A DNA stretch of 5,127 bases from Thermoplasmata archaeon (GCA_015522885.1 WALJ01000064.1:1-5127), one strand, 5' to 3'. Numbered from the stretch's first letter, positions 1 through 4,561 are shown. The notes: a model not told the origin generated them from the letters alone. Translations and numbers: made by a program.

Positions 1-14
1 ACTATGAGGTGGGA

Positions 15-26
15 AAGTTTAAATAG
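15..26 (+). promoter_or_regulatory. Leaderless-type archaeal promoter (BRE/TATA) for the small coiled-coil gene
   Basis: The stretch AAAGTTTAAATAG fits an archaeal BRE followed by a TATA box (TTTAAATA at 18-25). The box centre lies about 26 bases before the ATG at 48. Archaeal transcription starts roughly 22-27 bases after the TATA centre, so the message should begin at or next to the ATG. No Shine-Dalgarno lies between them, which fits a leaderless mRNA. The assignment is from sequence pattern only. Confidence 0.6.
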
Positions 27-47
27 CTGCGTGATATAGAAATAAAT

Positions 48-239
48 ATGACCGAAGCCGAGCTGTTGCAGGAGATGTATGAGAAACTAACCAATCTGGA
101 GAAGAAAGTGGATGAGATAAGGATGGCTCTCATTCCCGAGGAAGAAGCGACAGAGGAAGAACTGAGGATGATACGGAAGGCTAGGGATGAGATAAAGAAG
201 GGAGAAAGTGATACGCTAAGTCCGTCTAAAAGGCGATAA
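48..239 (+). CDS. Small acidic coiled-coil protein, antitoxin-like (63 aa)
   Basis: This is a short, highly charged protein. Residues 5-28 have heptad-like spacing of hydrophobic residues (LLQEMYEKL, LEKKVDEI), predicting a coiled coil. They are followed by an acidic IPEEEATEEEL turn and a basic helix (RKARDEIKKGE). This architecture is typical of small archaeal antitoxins that sit before RelE/ParE-like toxins, where the tail after the KKGE-like motif usually runs on as a toxin-binding segment. Here the tail is short (SDTLSPSKRR), so it may be truncated or altered. No RelE-like gene follows; the next gene, 4 bases downstream, encodes the double nuclease. The start at 48 is supported by the TATA box 26 bases upstream. 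Base composition is less AT-rich than the nuclease gene, so the two need not share an origin. The antitoxin role is inferred from shape, not from a recognised family signature. Confidence 0.6.
   Translation: MTEAELLQEMYEKLTNLEKKVDEIRMALIPEEEATEEELRMIRKARDEIKKGESDTLSPSKRR
231..237 (+). promoter_or_regulatory. Weak ribosome binding site before the nuclease gene
   Basis: AGGCGAT, 6 bases before the ATG at 244, resembles the archaeal consensus AGGTGAT with one mismatch. It overlaps the end of the upstream gene (stop at 237-239), so the nuclease is probably translated from the same mRNA and partly coupled. ATG codons at 244 and 247 are adjacent; 244 is chosen on spacing, but 247 cannot be excluded. 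Confidence 0.4.
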
Positions 240-243
240 AAAA

Positions 244-1398
244 ATGATGAATGAACAAAATAACGAGATTGAAAAAACAGAAGGAGAACTGATTAAAGAA
301 CTTCTCGACTCCAATATCTTAGGTGAAGGTGTTGCATATTTAGAATATGAAGAAGGGCAACCAAATAAGGGAAAGTATAAAAAGATAGATCTATTATATG
401 TTACTCCAACAGATGTATGGATTATAGAGGCAAAAAGAAAGTTAAACTGGAAAGCATTGGGTCAAGTGTTGGGATATGGTGCTTTGTTCTTACTTCAGGA
501 GGAGATATTAAAGGAAAGAGAAGCACACTTAAAGAAATGGGGCATGCTCGACGATGAAGAAGATGATGCGGAATTGATGACAAAAGATAAAAATATAAGA
601 TATGGAATAGTTTGTTCAAAATCAGATTTGCAAATCGAGATTGCCTGTCATCTTGGAATGGGTTTTCAGATAGATATTTTTCCATTAGATGAGATTAAAC
701 CTCTTAATTGGGAAAAACTGCGAAAAAGAAGAGAAATCATTATCAATGATTATGAAAGATTGATGCAAGAGAATATATATAGAGGGTGGGAGCCAAAATA
801 TAAAGAACATTCTTATAGTAACACTGAAGATTTTCTTATTAATAAATTGCTATATGACTCTGATATATTGGAGGAAGATGGCATAATTTTTGAAGAATAT
901 GAGTTGGGGCTCCCAGATGAGTATGGGCAACATAAGCGAATAGACTTGGTTTTTCTTGCACCCGAAACGATATGGATTATAGAAGCAAAAACAAAACTAA
1001 ATTGGGAGGCAATAGGGCAAGTACTAGGATATGGTGCCTTGTTTTTACATCAGGAGGAGCTATTTCATCAATTAAAAAATTACTATCAATTATGGGGGCT
1101 CTCTAGGGATGTTCCGAAATCCAATGCAGAAGAATATCGAGTTTGGAAAAAATCTATTAGAAAGAAACATCACAAAAAGAAATTTGGGATAGTGTGTTAT
1201 AAATCGGATTCAGCTATTGAGATAGCATGCCAATTTCTAAAGGGGCCAACTGTAGAAGTCTTTCCTGTAGATGAAATTGCACTTTCCTGGAATAATTTAA
1301 AGAATAGAAAAGAGATTCTCATAAAGAAATATGAGGACTCGATGAGAAGGGCAATCTCAGAGAGCTGGAAACCAAAATATAAAAAAATTAAAAACTAA
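244..1398 (+). CDS. Tandem-duplicated PD-(D/E)XK (RecB-like) nuclease domain protein (384 aa)
   Basis: The protein consists of two copies of one domain, about residues 12-187 and 194-380. Each copy has a helix with TExxLIxxLL (E13; E195), an ExYE element (34-36; 218-220), an IDL aspartate (D49; D234), an IEAK motif (E62/K64; E247/K249) and GQVLGYG, which gives QxxxY (Q74/Y78; Q259/Y263). D-(12)-ExK followed by QxxxY is the active-site pattern of RecB/lambda-exonuclease-like PD-(D/E)XK nucleases. Each copy ends with GIVCxKSD...IEIAC (121-135; 315-329), an F-P-x-DEI segment and W(E/K)PKYK. From W59 to E87 against W244 to E272, 25 of 29 residues are identical. No signal peptide or membrane helix is seen, so a cytoplasmic DNA- or RNA-cleaving enzyme is likely. 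The gene is visibly richer in A+T than pfkB-like, queC and nep1, which suggests acquisition. The exact family and substrate are not recognised; a pseudo-dimeric endonuclease of a defence or toxin system is an inference. Confidence 0.75.
   Translation: MMNEQNNEIEKTEGELIKELLDSNILGEGVAYLEYEEGQPNKGKYKKIDLLYVTPTDVWIIEAKRKLNWKALGQVLGYGALFLLQEEILKEREAHLKKWGMLDDEEDDAELMTKDKNIRYGIVCSKSDLQIEIACHLGMGFQIDIFPLDEIKPLNWEKLRKRREIIINDYERLMQENIYRGWEPKYKEHSYSNTEDFLINKLLYDSDILEEDGIIFEEYELGLPDEYGQHKRIDLVFLAPETIWIIEAKTKLNWEAIGQVLGYGALFLHQEELFHQLKNYYQLWGLSRDVPKSNAEEYRVWKKSIRKKHHKKKFGIVCYKSDSAIEIACQFLKGPTVEVFPVDEIALSWNNLKNRKEILIKKYEDSMRRAISESWKPKYKKIKN
283..804 (+). repeat. Nuclease domain, copy 1 of the intragenic tandem duplication
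   Basis: This is the first domain copy (residues 14-187). It matches copy 2 at 829-1383 in motif order and spacing: the catalytic residues are offset by exactly 185 residues. The C-terminal GIVC motif is offset by 194, because copy 2 has about 9 extra residues in the variable, charged middle section. In the 87 bases encoding W59-E87, 71 match copy 2, and 9 of the 13 differing codons are silent. Confidence 0.85.
829..1383 (+). repeat. Nuclease domain, copy 2 of the intragenic tandem duplication
   Basis: This is the second domain copy (residues 196-380), with catalytic D234, E247, K249, Q259 and Y263 all present. Its middle section (about residues 275-312) is longer and strongly basic (KKSIRKKHHKKK). 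The equivalent part of copy 1 is acidic (DDEEDDAE, 103-110). The two halves may therefore have specialised contacts with nucleic acid while keeping the same active site. Confidence 0.85.
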
Positions 1399-1426
1399 TA
1401 TCCCTCAAACTATCCCCTTCCCATTT

Positions 1427-1585
1427 CTCTTCATGCGATTCCTCTCGAGATACGGCCACATAACAATCAATAGGATTATAGAGCCTCTGGATGGTGGGTT
1501 TCATCGGCATGGATTTTCCCGAAGATTACCGGAAACGGCTGGAGTATAGATGATTTCGAATATCCGAGATGCTGAGAAATCGTAA
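1427..1585 (+). pseudogene. Remnant of a nucleoside kinase (PfkB family) paralogue
   Basis: From an ATG at 1433 the sequence encodes MRFLSRYGHIT..RIIE, matching the start of the intact kinase at 2883 (MRFLSIYGHII..AIIE). The block 1427-1448 is identical to 2877-2898 (22 bases, starting 6 bases before each ATG). A deletion equal to about 40 residues follows. Then, in another frame from 1494, it encodes VGFIGMDFPEDYRKRLE, matching kinase residues 61-74 (VGTDFPGNYWERLE). A third frame from 1546 gives IDDFEY. All frames are closed by stops and the ATP-binding half is absent, so it cannot make a kinase. The differences are largely protein-conserving, so this looks like a diverged paralogue or foreign allele that later decayed, not a fresh copy. 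Confidence 0.75.
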
Positions 1586-1612
1586 GGCCTAAAACTTACT
1601 TCTCGGATTTTT
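1574..1612 (+). terminator. Hairpin with T-run between convergent transcripts
   Basis: GAGAA (1574-1578) and GTAAG (1582-1586) pair with CTTAC (1595-1599) and TTCTC (1600-1604). This gives a 10-bp stem with a 3-base bulge and an 8-base loop. TTTTT follows at 1608-1612 on the + strand. It sits where the left-hand + transcripts meet the - strand operon and overlaps the last codons of the 91-aa gene. Function as a terminator is inferred from structure. Confidence 0.4.
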
Positions 1613-1871
1613 CGTGCTTTTTCAGGCTGAAATCCAGCAAATCTCTTATTTTCTTCGCTGTTTCCCAGTTCATTATCAGTTCACATTCCAGAATGAACAA
1701 TTCGCTTCCCGTCTCCTCATCCTTTGTTTTCTCGTTGTATATGCCAAGGCGCAGAGTATTGTCTTCTCTTCTGGCCACGGCACCTTCTGCGAAGTATTTT
1801 CTGTAATACACCTGCCTTATCACTCCGAGAGGAGAGTCTTCAGACGCTTCCTTTATATCTGTTTCTACCAT
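1596..1871 (-). CDS. Conserved-looking small protein of unknown function (91 aa), coupled to the winged-helix regulator
   Basis: I do not recognise this protein firmly. The core (residues 17-45: IRQVYYRKYFAEGAVARRED then LRLGIYNEK) looks like beta strands. It is followed by ELFILECELIMNWETAKKIRD and a charged amphipathic C-terminal helix (LLDFSLKKHEKSEK). The layout of a short beta sheet followed by 'ECELIMN-xxxAKKIRDLL' and a C-terminal helix recalls DUF3467-type small prokaryotic proteins, but this is a resemblance in topology, not a proven match. No signal peptide, membrane segment or cysteine cluster is seen. The start at 1871 is set by a perfect GAGGTGA site, which overlaps the TGA stop of the upstream regulator gene. 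The two are therefore very likely co-translated and may act together, for example as a regulator and its partner. Confidence 0.7.
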   Translation of the reverse strand: MVETDIKEASEDSPLGVIRQVYYRKYFAEGAVARREDNTLRLGIYNEKTKDEETGSELFILECELIMNWETAKKIRDLLDFSLKKHEKSEK

Positions 1872-1874
1872 TTT

Positions 1875-1883
1875 CTCACCTCA
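1875..1883 (-). promoter_or_regulatory. Strong Shine-Dalgarno overlapping the upstream stop codon
   Basis: On the minus strand the site reads TGAGGTGAG, fully complementary to the archaeal 16S rRNA tail. Its first three bases are the stop codon of the winged-helix regulator gene. It lies 3 bases before the ATG of the 91-aa gene. This arrangement implies translational coupling of the two genes. Confidence 0.75.
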
Positions 1884-2303
1884 AACCGTTATCAAATCTG
1901 CAAACATCTTTTTCTCCGGCTGTTTCGTATCTCTGTATTCGAACATCTCGACGGGAGGTCTCGGGATATAGGGATGCGGCTCGGGATACTTTTCTCCCTC
2001 TGCCTGTATCGTTTCTTTTGCGACCGCATCTACGAGAACTGCATTCAACCGTATAATGGACTTAATAACCTCTGATTCGAGATTCGTCTGGTACATTGTT
2101 ATACCGCCTATCTTCCTGACCTCTTTTAATATCCCAAACCTGAGGAACTCCGGAAGAATCTCATACACCGCAGTTCTGGAGATTTCCGAAAACTCGGAGA
2201 GTTCTTTCACCGAATAGGAGTCAAAGGGGTGGGCTATCAGAAAGTCAAGCATGCGCACGTTGGTGGATTTTCCCAAAACGCCTTCAAAAGGCTCTCTTTT
2301 CAT
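1881..2303 (-). CDS. Winged-helix transcriptional regulator (140 aa)
   Basis: The N-terminal half is an archaeal winged helix-turn-helix. VRMLDFLIAH (16-25) is helix 1, SVKELSEFSE (31-40) helix 2, ISRTAVYEILPEFLRFGIL (41-59) the recognition helix, and EVRKIGGITMYQTN (61-74) the beta wing. Residues 77-100 form a likely dimerisation helix. The C-terminal 40 residues are Pro-rich and acidic/charged (EKYPEPHPYIPRPP), probably an extended tail. The DNA-binding fold is confident; the regulated genes are unknown. The start at 2303 is supported by AAGGAGGA 6 bases upstream. A TATA-like box at 2354-2361 and a perfect palindrome at 2378-2391 lie upstream, so autoregulation is plausible. The 91-aa gene follows after 9 bases in the same operon. 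No sensor or metal-binding motif is visible. Confidence 0.8.
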   Translation of the reverse strand: MKREPFEGVLGKSTNVRMLDFLIAHPFDSYSVKELSEFSEISRTAVYEILPEFLRFGILKEVRKIGGITMYQTNLESEVIKSIIRLNAVLVDAVAKETIQAEGEKYPEPHPYIPRPPVEMFEYRDTKQPEKKMFADLITV

Positions 2304-2309
2304 AATTGT

Positions 2310-2317
2310 TCCTCCTT
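2310..2317 (-). promoter_or_regulatory. Strong ribosome binding site of the winged-helix regulator
   Basis: On the minus strand AAGGAGGA lies 6 bases before the ATG at 2303. This marks a leadered mRNA, in contrast to the leaderless look of the neighbouring gene at 2680, and fixes the start codon. Confidence 0.7.
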
Positions 2318-2353
2318 AGCTTGTATCGCCATATTACACCTATAGAACACGCT

Positions 2354-2361
2354 CATATATC
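2354..2361 (-). promoter_or_regulatory. TATA-like box of the regulator operon
   Basis: On the minus strand the sequence is GATATATG. Transcription starting about 25 bases downstream would fall near 2332, giving a leader of roughly 28 bases that carries the Shine-Dalgarno site. This fits a separate promoter for the winged-helix and 91-aa genes, though read-through from the 95-aa gene is possible. Confidence 0.4.
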
Positions 2362-2377
2362 TACATTTCGCTCAAAC

Positions 2378-2391
2378 TTACATTCATGTAA
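2378..2391. promoter_or_regulatory. 14-base palindrome, candidate operator
   Basis: TTACATTCATGTAA is a perfect inverted repeat of 6-base arms around a 2-base centre. It sits between the stop of the 95-aa gene and the TATA-like box of the winged-helix regulator. Related half-sites follow toward the gene (minus strand ATGTAG at 2361-2366 and GTGTAA at 2334-2339). Winged-helix dimers bind such sites, so the nearby regulator is a natural candidate, as an inference. Confidence 0.4.
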
Positions 2392-2392
2392 A

Positions 2393-2680
2393 TTATATCG
2401 GAAAGCCTTTGTCCCTAAAGTATTTCCTTATCTCGGGAAGAGCTTTCGGATTAAGATAAAAATGTTCCTGTTTTTTCTTTATCCTGACCCCCCACCCGAG
2501 TTTCTCACATTTCTTTATGAATTCCTTAATCTCCTTGTTAGAGACATTTTTCAGACCTTTCTTAAGATTTGCAATATCCGTCGAGCGATGGGGATTTGTA
2601 TATCCGTGGGTTAAGAGCTTCCACAGGATTTTATCCTCATTCGGGGTGAACTCCGTAGGTTTTTGAGACTCTATCTTCAT
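2393..2680 (-). CDS. Winged-helix-like archaeal small protein (95 aa)
   Basis: The protein has a helix TPNEDKILWKLLTHGY (12-27), a loop with NPHRSTDIANLKKGL (29-43), and a long helix NKEIKEFIKKCEKLGW (48-63). It ends with a beta-wing-like GVRIKKKQEHFYLNP (64-78) and a final helix (LPEIRKYFRDKGF). The pattern 'LWKLLTHGY..RSTDIANLKKGL' followed by helix and wing recalls small archaeal winged-helix proteins, which often have 'HTSIDNLPKGF' at this place. The protein is strongly basic (many Lys) and likely binds nucleic acid. No enzyme motif is seen. A TATA-like CTTATAAG at 2706-2713 lies about 29 bases before the ATG and no Shine-Dalgarno is present, so it appears leaderless. It is the first gene of the minus-strand cluster and diverges from the kinase gene. 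The target is unknown. Confidence 0.65.
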   Translation of the reverse strand: MKIESQKPTEFTPNEDKILWKLLTHGYTNPHRSTDIANLKKGLKNVSNKEIKEFIKKCEKLGWGVRIKKKQEHFYLNPKALPEIRKYFRDKGFPI

Positions 2681-2703
2681 TTCGATTGGCTTATAGTGTC
2701 TTT

Positions 2704-2715
2704 TCTTATAAGGCT
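2704..2715 (-). promoter_or_regulatory. TATA box, leaderless promoter of the 95-aa gene
   Basis: On the minus strand GCCTTATAAGAA contains CTTATAAG (2706-2713), centred about 29 bases before the ATG at 2680. There is no Shine-Dalgarno in between, as in leaderless archaeal genes. The core octamer is itself palindromic, so orientation rests on gene position. Confidence 0.5.
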
Positions 2716-2817
2716 TACGAAAGAGGGCCGCACTCTTGGGAAAAATGTCCCTTGAACTTTTCTGGCATTCGAGGGTTTGCCCTTATTGGAATAGCCCGTT
2801 TCGTGTGCATATCTCGG

Positions 2818-2834
2818 TGCGGAGTATCTCCGTA
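2818..2834. promoter_or_regulatory. Inverted repeat upstream of the kinase promoter
   Basis: CGGAGTATCTCCG (2820-2832) has perfect 5-base arms around TAT, extended outward by a G-T and a T-A pair. It lies about 25 bases upstream of the presumed kinase TATA element, within the 202-base divergent region between the 95-aa gene and the kinase. It may be an operator for the kinase-queC operon; no factor can be named. Confidence 0.3.
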
Positions 2835-2850
2835 AAGTCCCGTGTTCCCC

Positions 2851-2864
2851 AAACCCTTTTATCC
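2851..2864 (+). promoter_or_regulatory. Probable promoter (TATA-like) of the kinase-queC operon
   Basis: AAACCCTTTTATCC carries a TTTTAT core centred about 23 bases before the ATG at 2883. No Shine-Dalgarno occurs directly before that ATG, consistent with a leaderless start. The box is weaker than those of the other genes. Confidence 0.4.
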
Positions 2865-2882
2865 TCCTTGCTATCCCTCTTC

Positions 2883-3800
2883 ATGCGATTCCTCTCGATA
2901 TATGGTCACATAATCGTGGATGCGATAATAGAGTCCTCGAAAATACCGGATAACGAGGAGTTCATCGGGATAGATGATTTCGAGATAAGATACGGGGGCA
3001 CGGGTGCGAACCTCGCTATGGCGGCAGCAAGGCTCGGTGTGCCCGTTTCCCTTGCATCCTTCGTGGGCACGGATTTTCCCGGGAACTACTGGGAACGGCT
3101 GGAGAGCGCGGGAATAGACCTGTCGGGCGTGGTAAGGAAGGAGGGGAAGAGCCCGAGGGTGTGGATAATCAACACGCCGAACGGGCAGAGAGGCCTCGTG
3201 TATCAGGGTGTGATGGCCAATATGGGCAATTACGAGCTTCTATACGAGCCTGCGATGGAATCGAAGTGGGTGCATCTCTCCACCGGAAGGCCTGAGTATT
3301 ACTACAAGATAGGAAAGGAGGCGAAATCACAGGGAAAAAGGATTGCCTTCGACCCTTCACAGGAGATACACTATGTCTATTCGGAGGAAACCCTGAGAAA
3401 CATGCTGTCGATATCGGATATCTTCTTCTGCAACGAGTCCGAGCTTTCGAAGGCTCTCGGAATGCTGGGTCTGAAGGATGAGGGCGAACTACTGGATTCC
3501 GTACCAATCATCGTCAACACGCTCGGAGAGAAGGGAAGCCGGATAATCACGGAGAAAGGAGAGGAAAGGATACCCGCCATGAAGCCTGCAAGGTTCACTG
3601 ACCAGACAGGCGCCGGAGATGCATACAGAGCCGGCTTCTATGCCGGACTGTACCACAATCTCAGTCCCTACGAATCGGGGCTTGTCGGCTCCGCCGTTTC
3701 CAGCTTCGTTATAGAGAACAGAGGAGCGCAGGACTTCCTCCCGACCCTCGATATGGTGAGAAAAAGGCTCGAAACAGGCGGCTACGAGGTGAGTTTATGA
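2883..3800 (+). CDS. PfkB-family nucleoside kinase, MJ0406-like (305 aa)
   Basis: This is a ribokinase/PfkB-fold kinase that transfers phosphate from ATP to a sugar hydroxyl. It has the N-terminal strand LSIYGHIIVDAI (4-15), the substrate-side glycine motif RYGGTGANLAMAAARLG (36-52), NES(E) at 184-187, and the anion-hole/catalytic motif DQTGAGDAYRAGF (240-252) with catalytic Asp246. Segments HLSTGRPEYY (131-140), FDPSQE (156-161) and GLVGSAVSSFV..RGAQ..LP resemble the Methanocaldococcus MJ0406 nucleoside kinase (VHIATGDPEF, FDPGQD), which phosphorylates guanosine, inosine and cytidine. I therefore favour nucleoside over sugar as substrate. The reading frame is open back to 2736, but 2883 is the better start: family alignment begins there, the TATA-like box fits, and the decayed copy at 1433 starts identically. 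Its stop overlaps the queC start (ATGA), so the two are co-translated. The length is normal for the family and the gene looks intact. Confidence 0.88.
   Translation: MRFLSIYGHIIVDAIIESSKIPDNEEFIGIDDFEIRYGGTGANLAMAAARLGVPVSLASFVGTDFPGNYWERLESAGIDLSGVVRKEGKSPRVWIINTPNGQRGLVYQGVMANMGNYELLYEPAMESKWVHLSTGRPEYYYKIGKEAKSQGKRIAFDPSQEIHYVYSEETLRNMLSISDIFFCNESELSKALGMLGLKDEGELLDSVPIIVNTLGEKGSRIITEKGEERIPAMKPARFTDQTGAGDAYRAGFYAGLYHNLSPYESGLVGSAVSSFVIENRGAQDFLPTLDMVRKRLETGGYEVSL
3786..3792 (+). promoter_or_regulatory. Shine-Dalgarno of queC inside the kinase gene
   Basis: GAGGTGA ends 4 bases before the queC ATG at 3797, inside the last codons of the kinase gene. Together with the ATGA overlap it indicates translational coupling and fixes the queC start. 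Confidence 0.75.
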
Positions 3801-4489
3801 AGAAAGCCGTGGTTTTGCTCTCCGGAGGTCTGGACAGTTCGACATGCATGGGGATAGCGAAAAACGAGGGCTATGAGCTCTATGCTCTCAGTTTCGATTA
3901 CGGTCAGAGGCACGGAAGGGAGCTGGAGAGCGCAAAGAAGATTGCAGCGCATTTCGGAGCCAGAGAGCACAAGATTCTGAAAATAGACCTCACCCAGATA
4001 GGCGGCTCGGCGCTCACCGACGAGAACATAGAGATACCTGAGAACAGGGATACGGAGCATATGGCGGATGAAATACCCGTAACCTATGTTCCTGCCAGGA
4101 ACACCATACTTCTGAGCTTTGCTCTGGCTTATGCGGAGGTCACGGATGCCGATGCGATATACATAGGCGCCAACGCACTGGATTACTCGGGATACCCCGA
4201 TTGCAGGCCCGAGTACTACACAGCTTTCGAAGAAGTGGCAAGGCTCGGAACAAAGAGGGGCGTCGAAGACAGGCCGATAGAGATAAAGTATCCGCTGATA
4301 AACATGACAAAGGCGGAGATAATCAAAACGGGCATGAAATTAGGCGTTCCCTATGAACTCACATGGTCGTGCTACAAAGGCGGAAAGAAGGCATGCGGTG
4401 TGTGTGATTCCTGTAGGCTCAGGATAAAGGGATTCAGAGAGGCAGGCTACAGAGACCCCCTGGAATATGAGACAGACATCGAATGGTGA
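3797..4489 (+). CDS. queC: 7-cyano-7-deazaguanine (preQ0) synthase QueC (230 aa)
   Basis: QueC converts 7-carboxy-7-deazaguanine to preQ0 with ATP and ammonia. In archaea preQ0 is inserted into tRNA position 15 and turned into archaeosine, which stabilises the tRNA core. The PP-loop ATP site SGGLDSST is at residues 9-16. Further family motifs are FDYGQRHGRE (33-42), VPARNT (98-103), and GANALDYSGYPDCRPEY (124-140), the substrate-binding block. The zinc-binding cysteines C192, C200, C203 and C206 (SCYKGGKKACGVCDSC) are all present. The length is typical and no residue is missing. It overlaps the upstream kinase by 4 bases (ATGA) and has a good GAGGTGA site, so expression depends on the kinase transcript. 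Its last codons (D-I-E-W-stop) are duplicated 70 bases further on. Assignment is firm. Confidence 0.97.
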   Translation: MKKAVVLLSGGLDSSTCMGIAKNEGYELYALSFDYGQRHGRELESAKKIAAHFGAREHKILKIDLTQIGGSALTDENIEIPENRDTEHMADEIPVTYVPARNTILLSFALAYAEVTDADAIYIGANALDYSGYPDCRPEYYTAFEEVARLGTKRGVEDRPIEIKYPLINMTKAEIIKTGMKLGVPYELTWSCYKGGKKACGVCDSCRLRIKGFREAGYRDPLEYETDIEW

Positions 4490-4491
4490 GG
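4474..4491 (+). repeat. 18-base direct repeat, copy 1 (end of queC)
   Basis: AGACATCGAATGGTGAGG covers the last queC codons and stop plus 2 bases. It is repeated exactly at 4544-4561. The similarity extends to CTGGAAT on the left of both copies, except that copy 1 has 7 extra bases (ATGAGAC) between. Confidence 0.9.
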
Positions 4492-4518
4492 GAGTGCGGC
4501 TCCGAAGTAATCGTTTGA

Positions 4519-4542
4519 TTCTCGACTCCATAGAGTCTGGAA
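4519..4542 (+). terminator. Hairpin downstream of queC
   Basis: TTCTCGACTC (4519-4528) pairs with GAGTCTGGAA (4533-4542) around the loop CATA. The stem has 10 positions with one mismatch and one G-T wobble, and a perfect inner 5 bp (GACTC/GAGTC). It lies 29 bases after the queC stop and before the nep1 promoter, a natural place to end the kinase-queC mRNA. No T-run follows, so it could equally be an RNA processing or stability element. Confidence 0.35.
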
Positions 4543-4543
4543 T

Positions 4544-4561
4544 AGACATCGAATGGTGAGG
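4544..4561 (+). repeat. 18-base direct repeat, copy 2 (before the nep1 promoter)
   Basis: This is an exact copy of 4474-4491, starting 70 bases later. It ends directly against the TATA element of nep1. Outside a coding frame it has no translation role; it looks like the scar of a local duplication or of an insertion of the 52 bases between the copies. Confidence 0.9.

Noticed and set aside
1..47. Possible tail of an upstream gene at the left edge
   Set aside because: Stops occur in all three plus frames here and too few codons are visible to support any call; the stretch is accounted for by the promoter.
1546..1559. The 14-base word ATAGATGATTTCGA is identical to 2970-2983 in the kinase, suggesting a scrambled, non-collinear remnant
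   Set aside because: The same bases also fit the expected position after RLE, where the intact kinase has GID (residues 77-79). A collinear decayed paralogue with frameshifts is simpler, so rearrangement is not claimed.
1614..2075. Long plus-strand open frames opposite the regulator and 91-aa genes
   Set aside because: They lie antisense to two well-supported genes with ribosome sites, and encode Cys/Phe/Leu-rich sequence typical of a shadow frame.
2306..2614. Plus-strand open frame of about 100 codons opposite the 95-aa gene
   Set aside because: It overlaps the minus-strand winged-helix-like gene and its promoter, with low-complexity Phe/Leu-rich sequence and no initiation signal.
2736..2882. 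N-terminal extension of the kinase reading frame by 49 residues
   Set aside because: The family alignment starts at the Met encoded at 2883, the extension has no recognisable domain, a TATA-like box lies inside it, and the decayed copy at 1433 shares the start only from just before the same Met.
3782..4060. Minus-strand open frames across queC, the kinase and nep1
   Set aside because: All are antisense to firmly identified conserved genes and show no domain or start signal.
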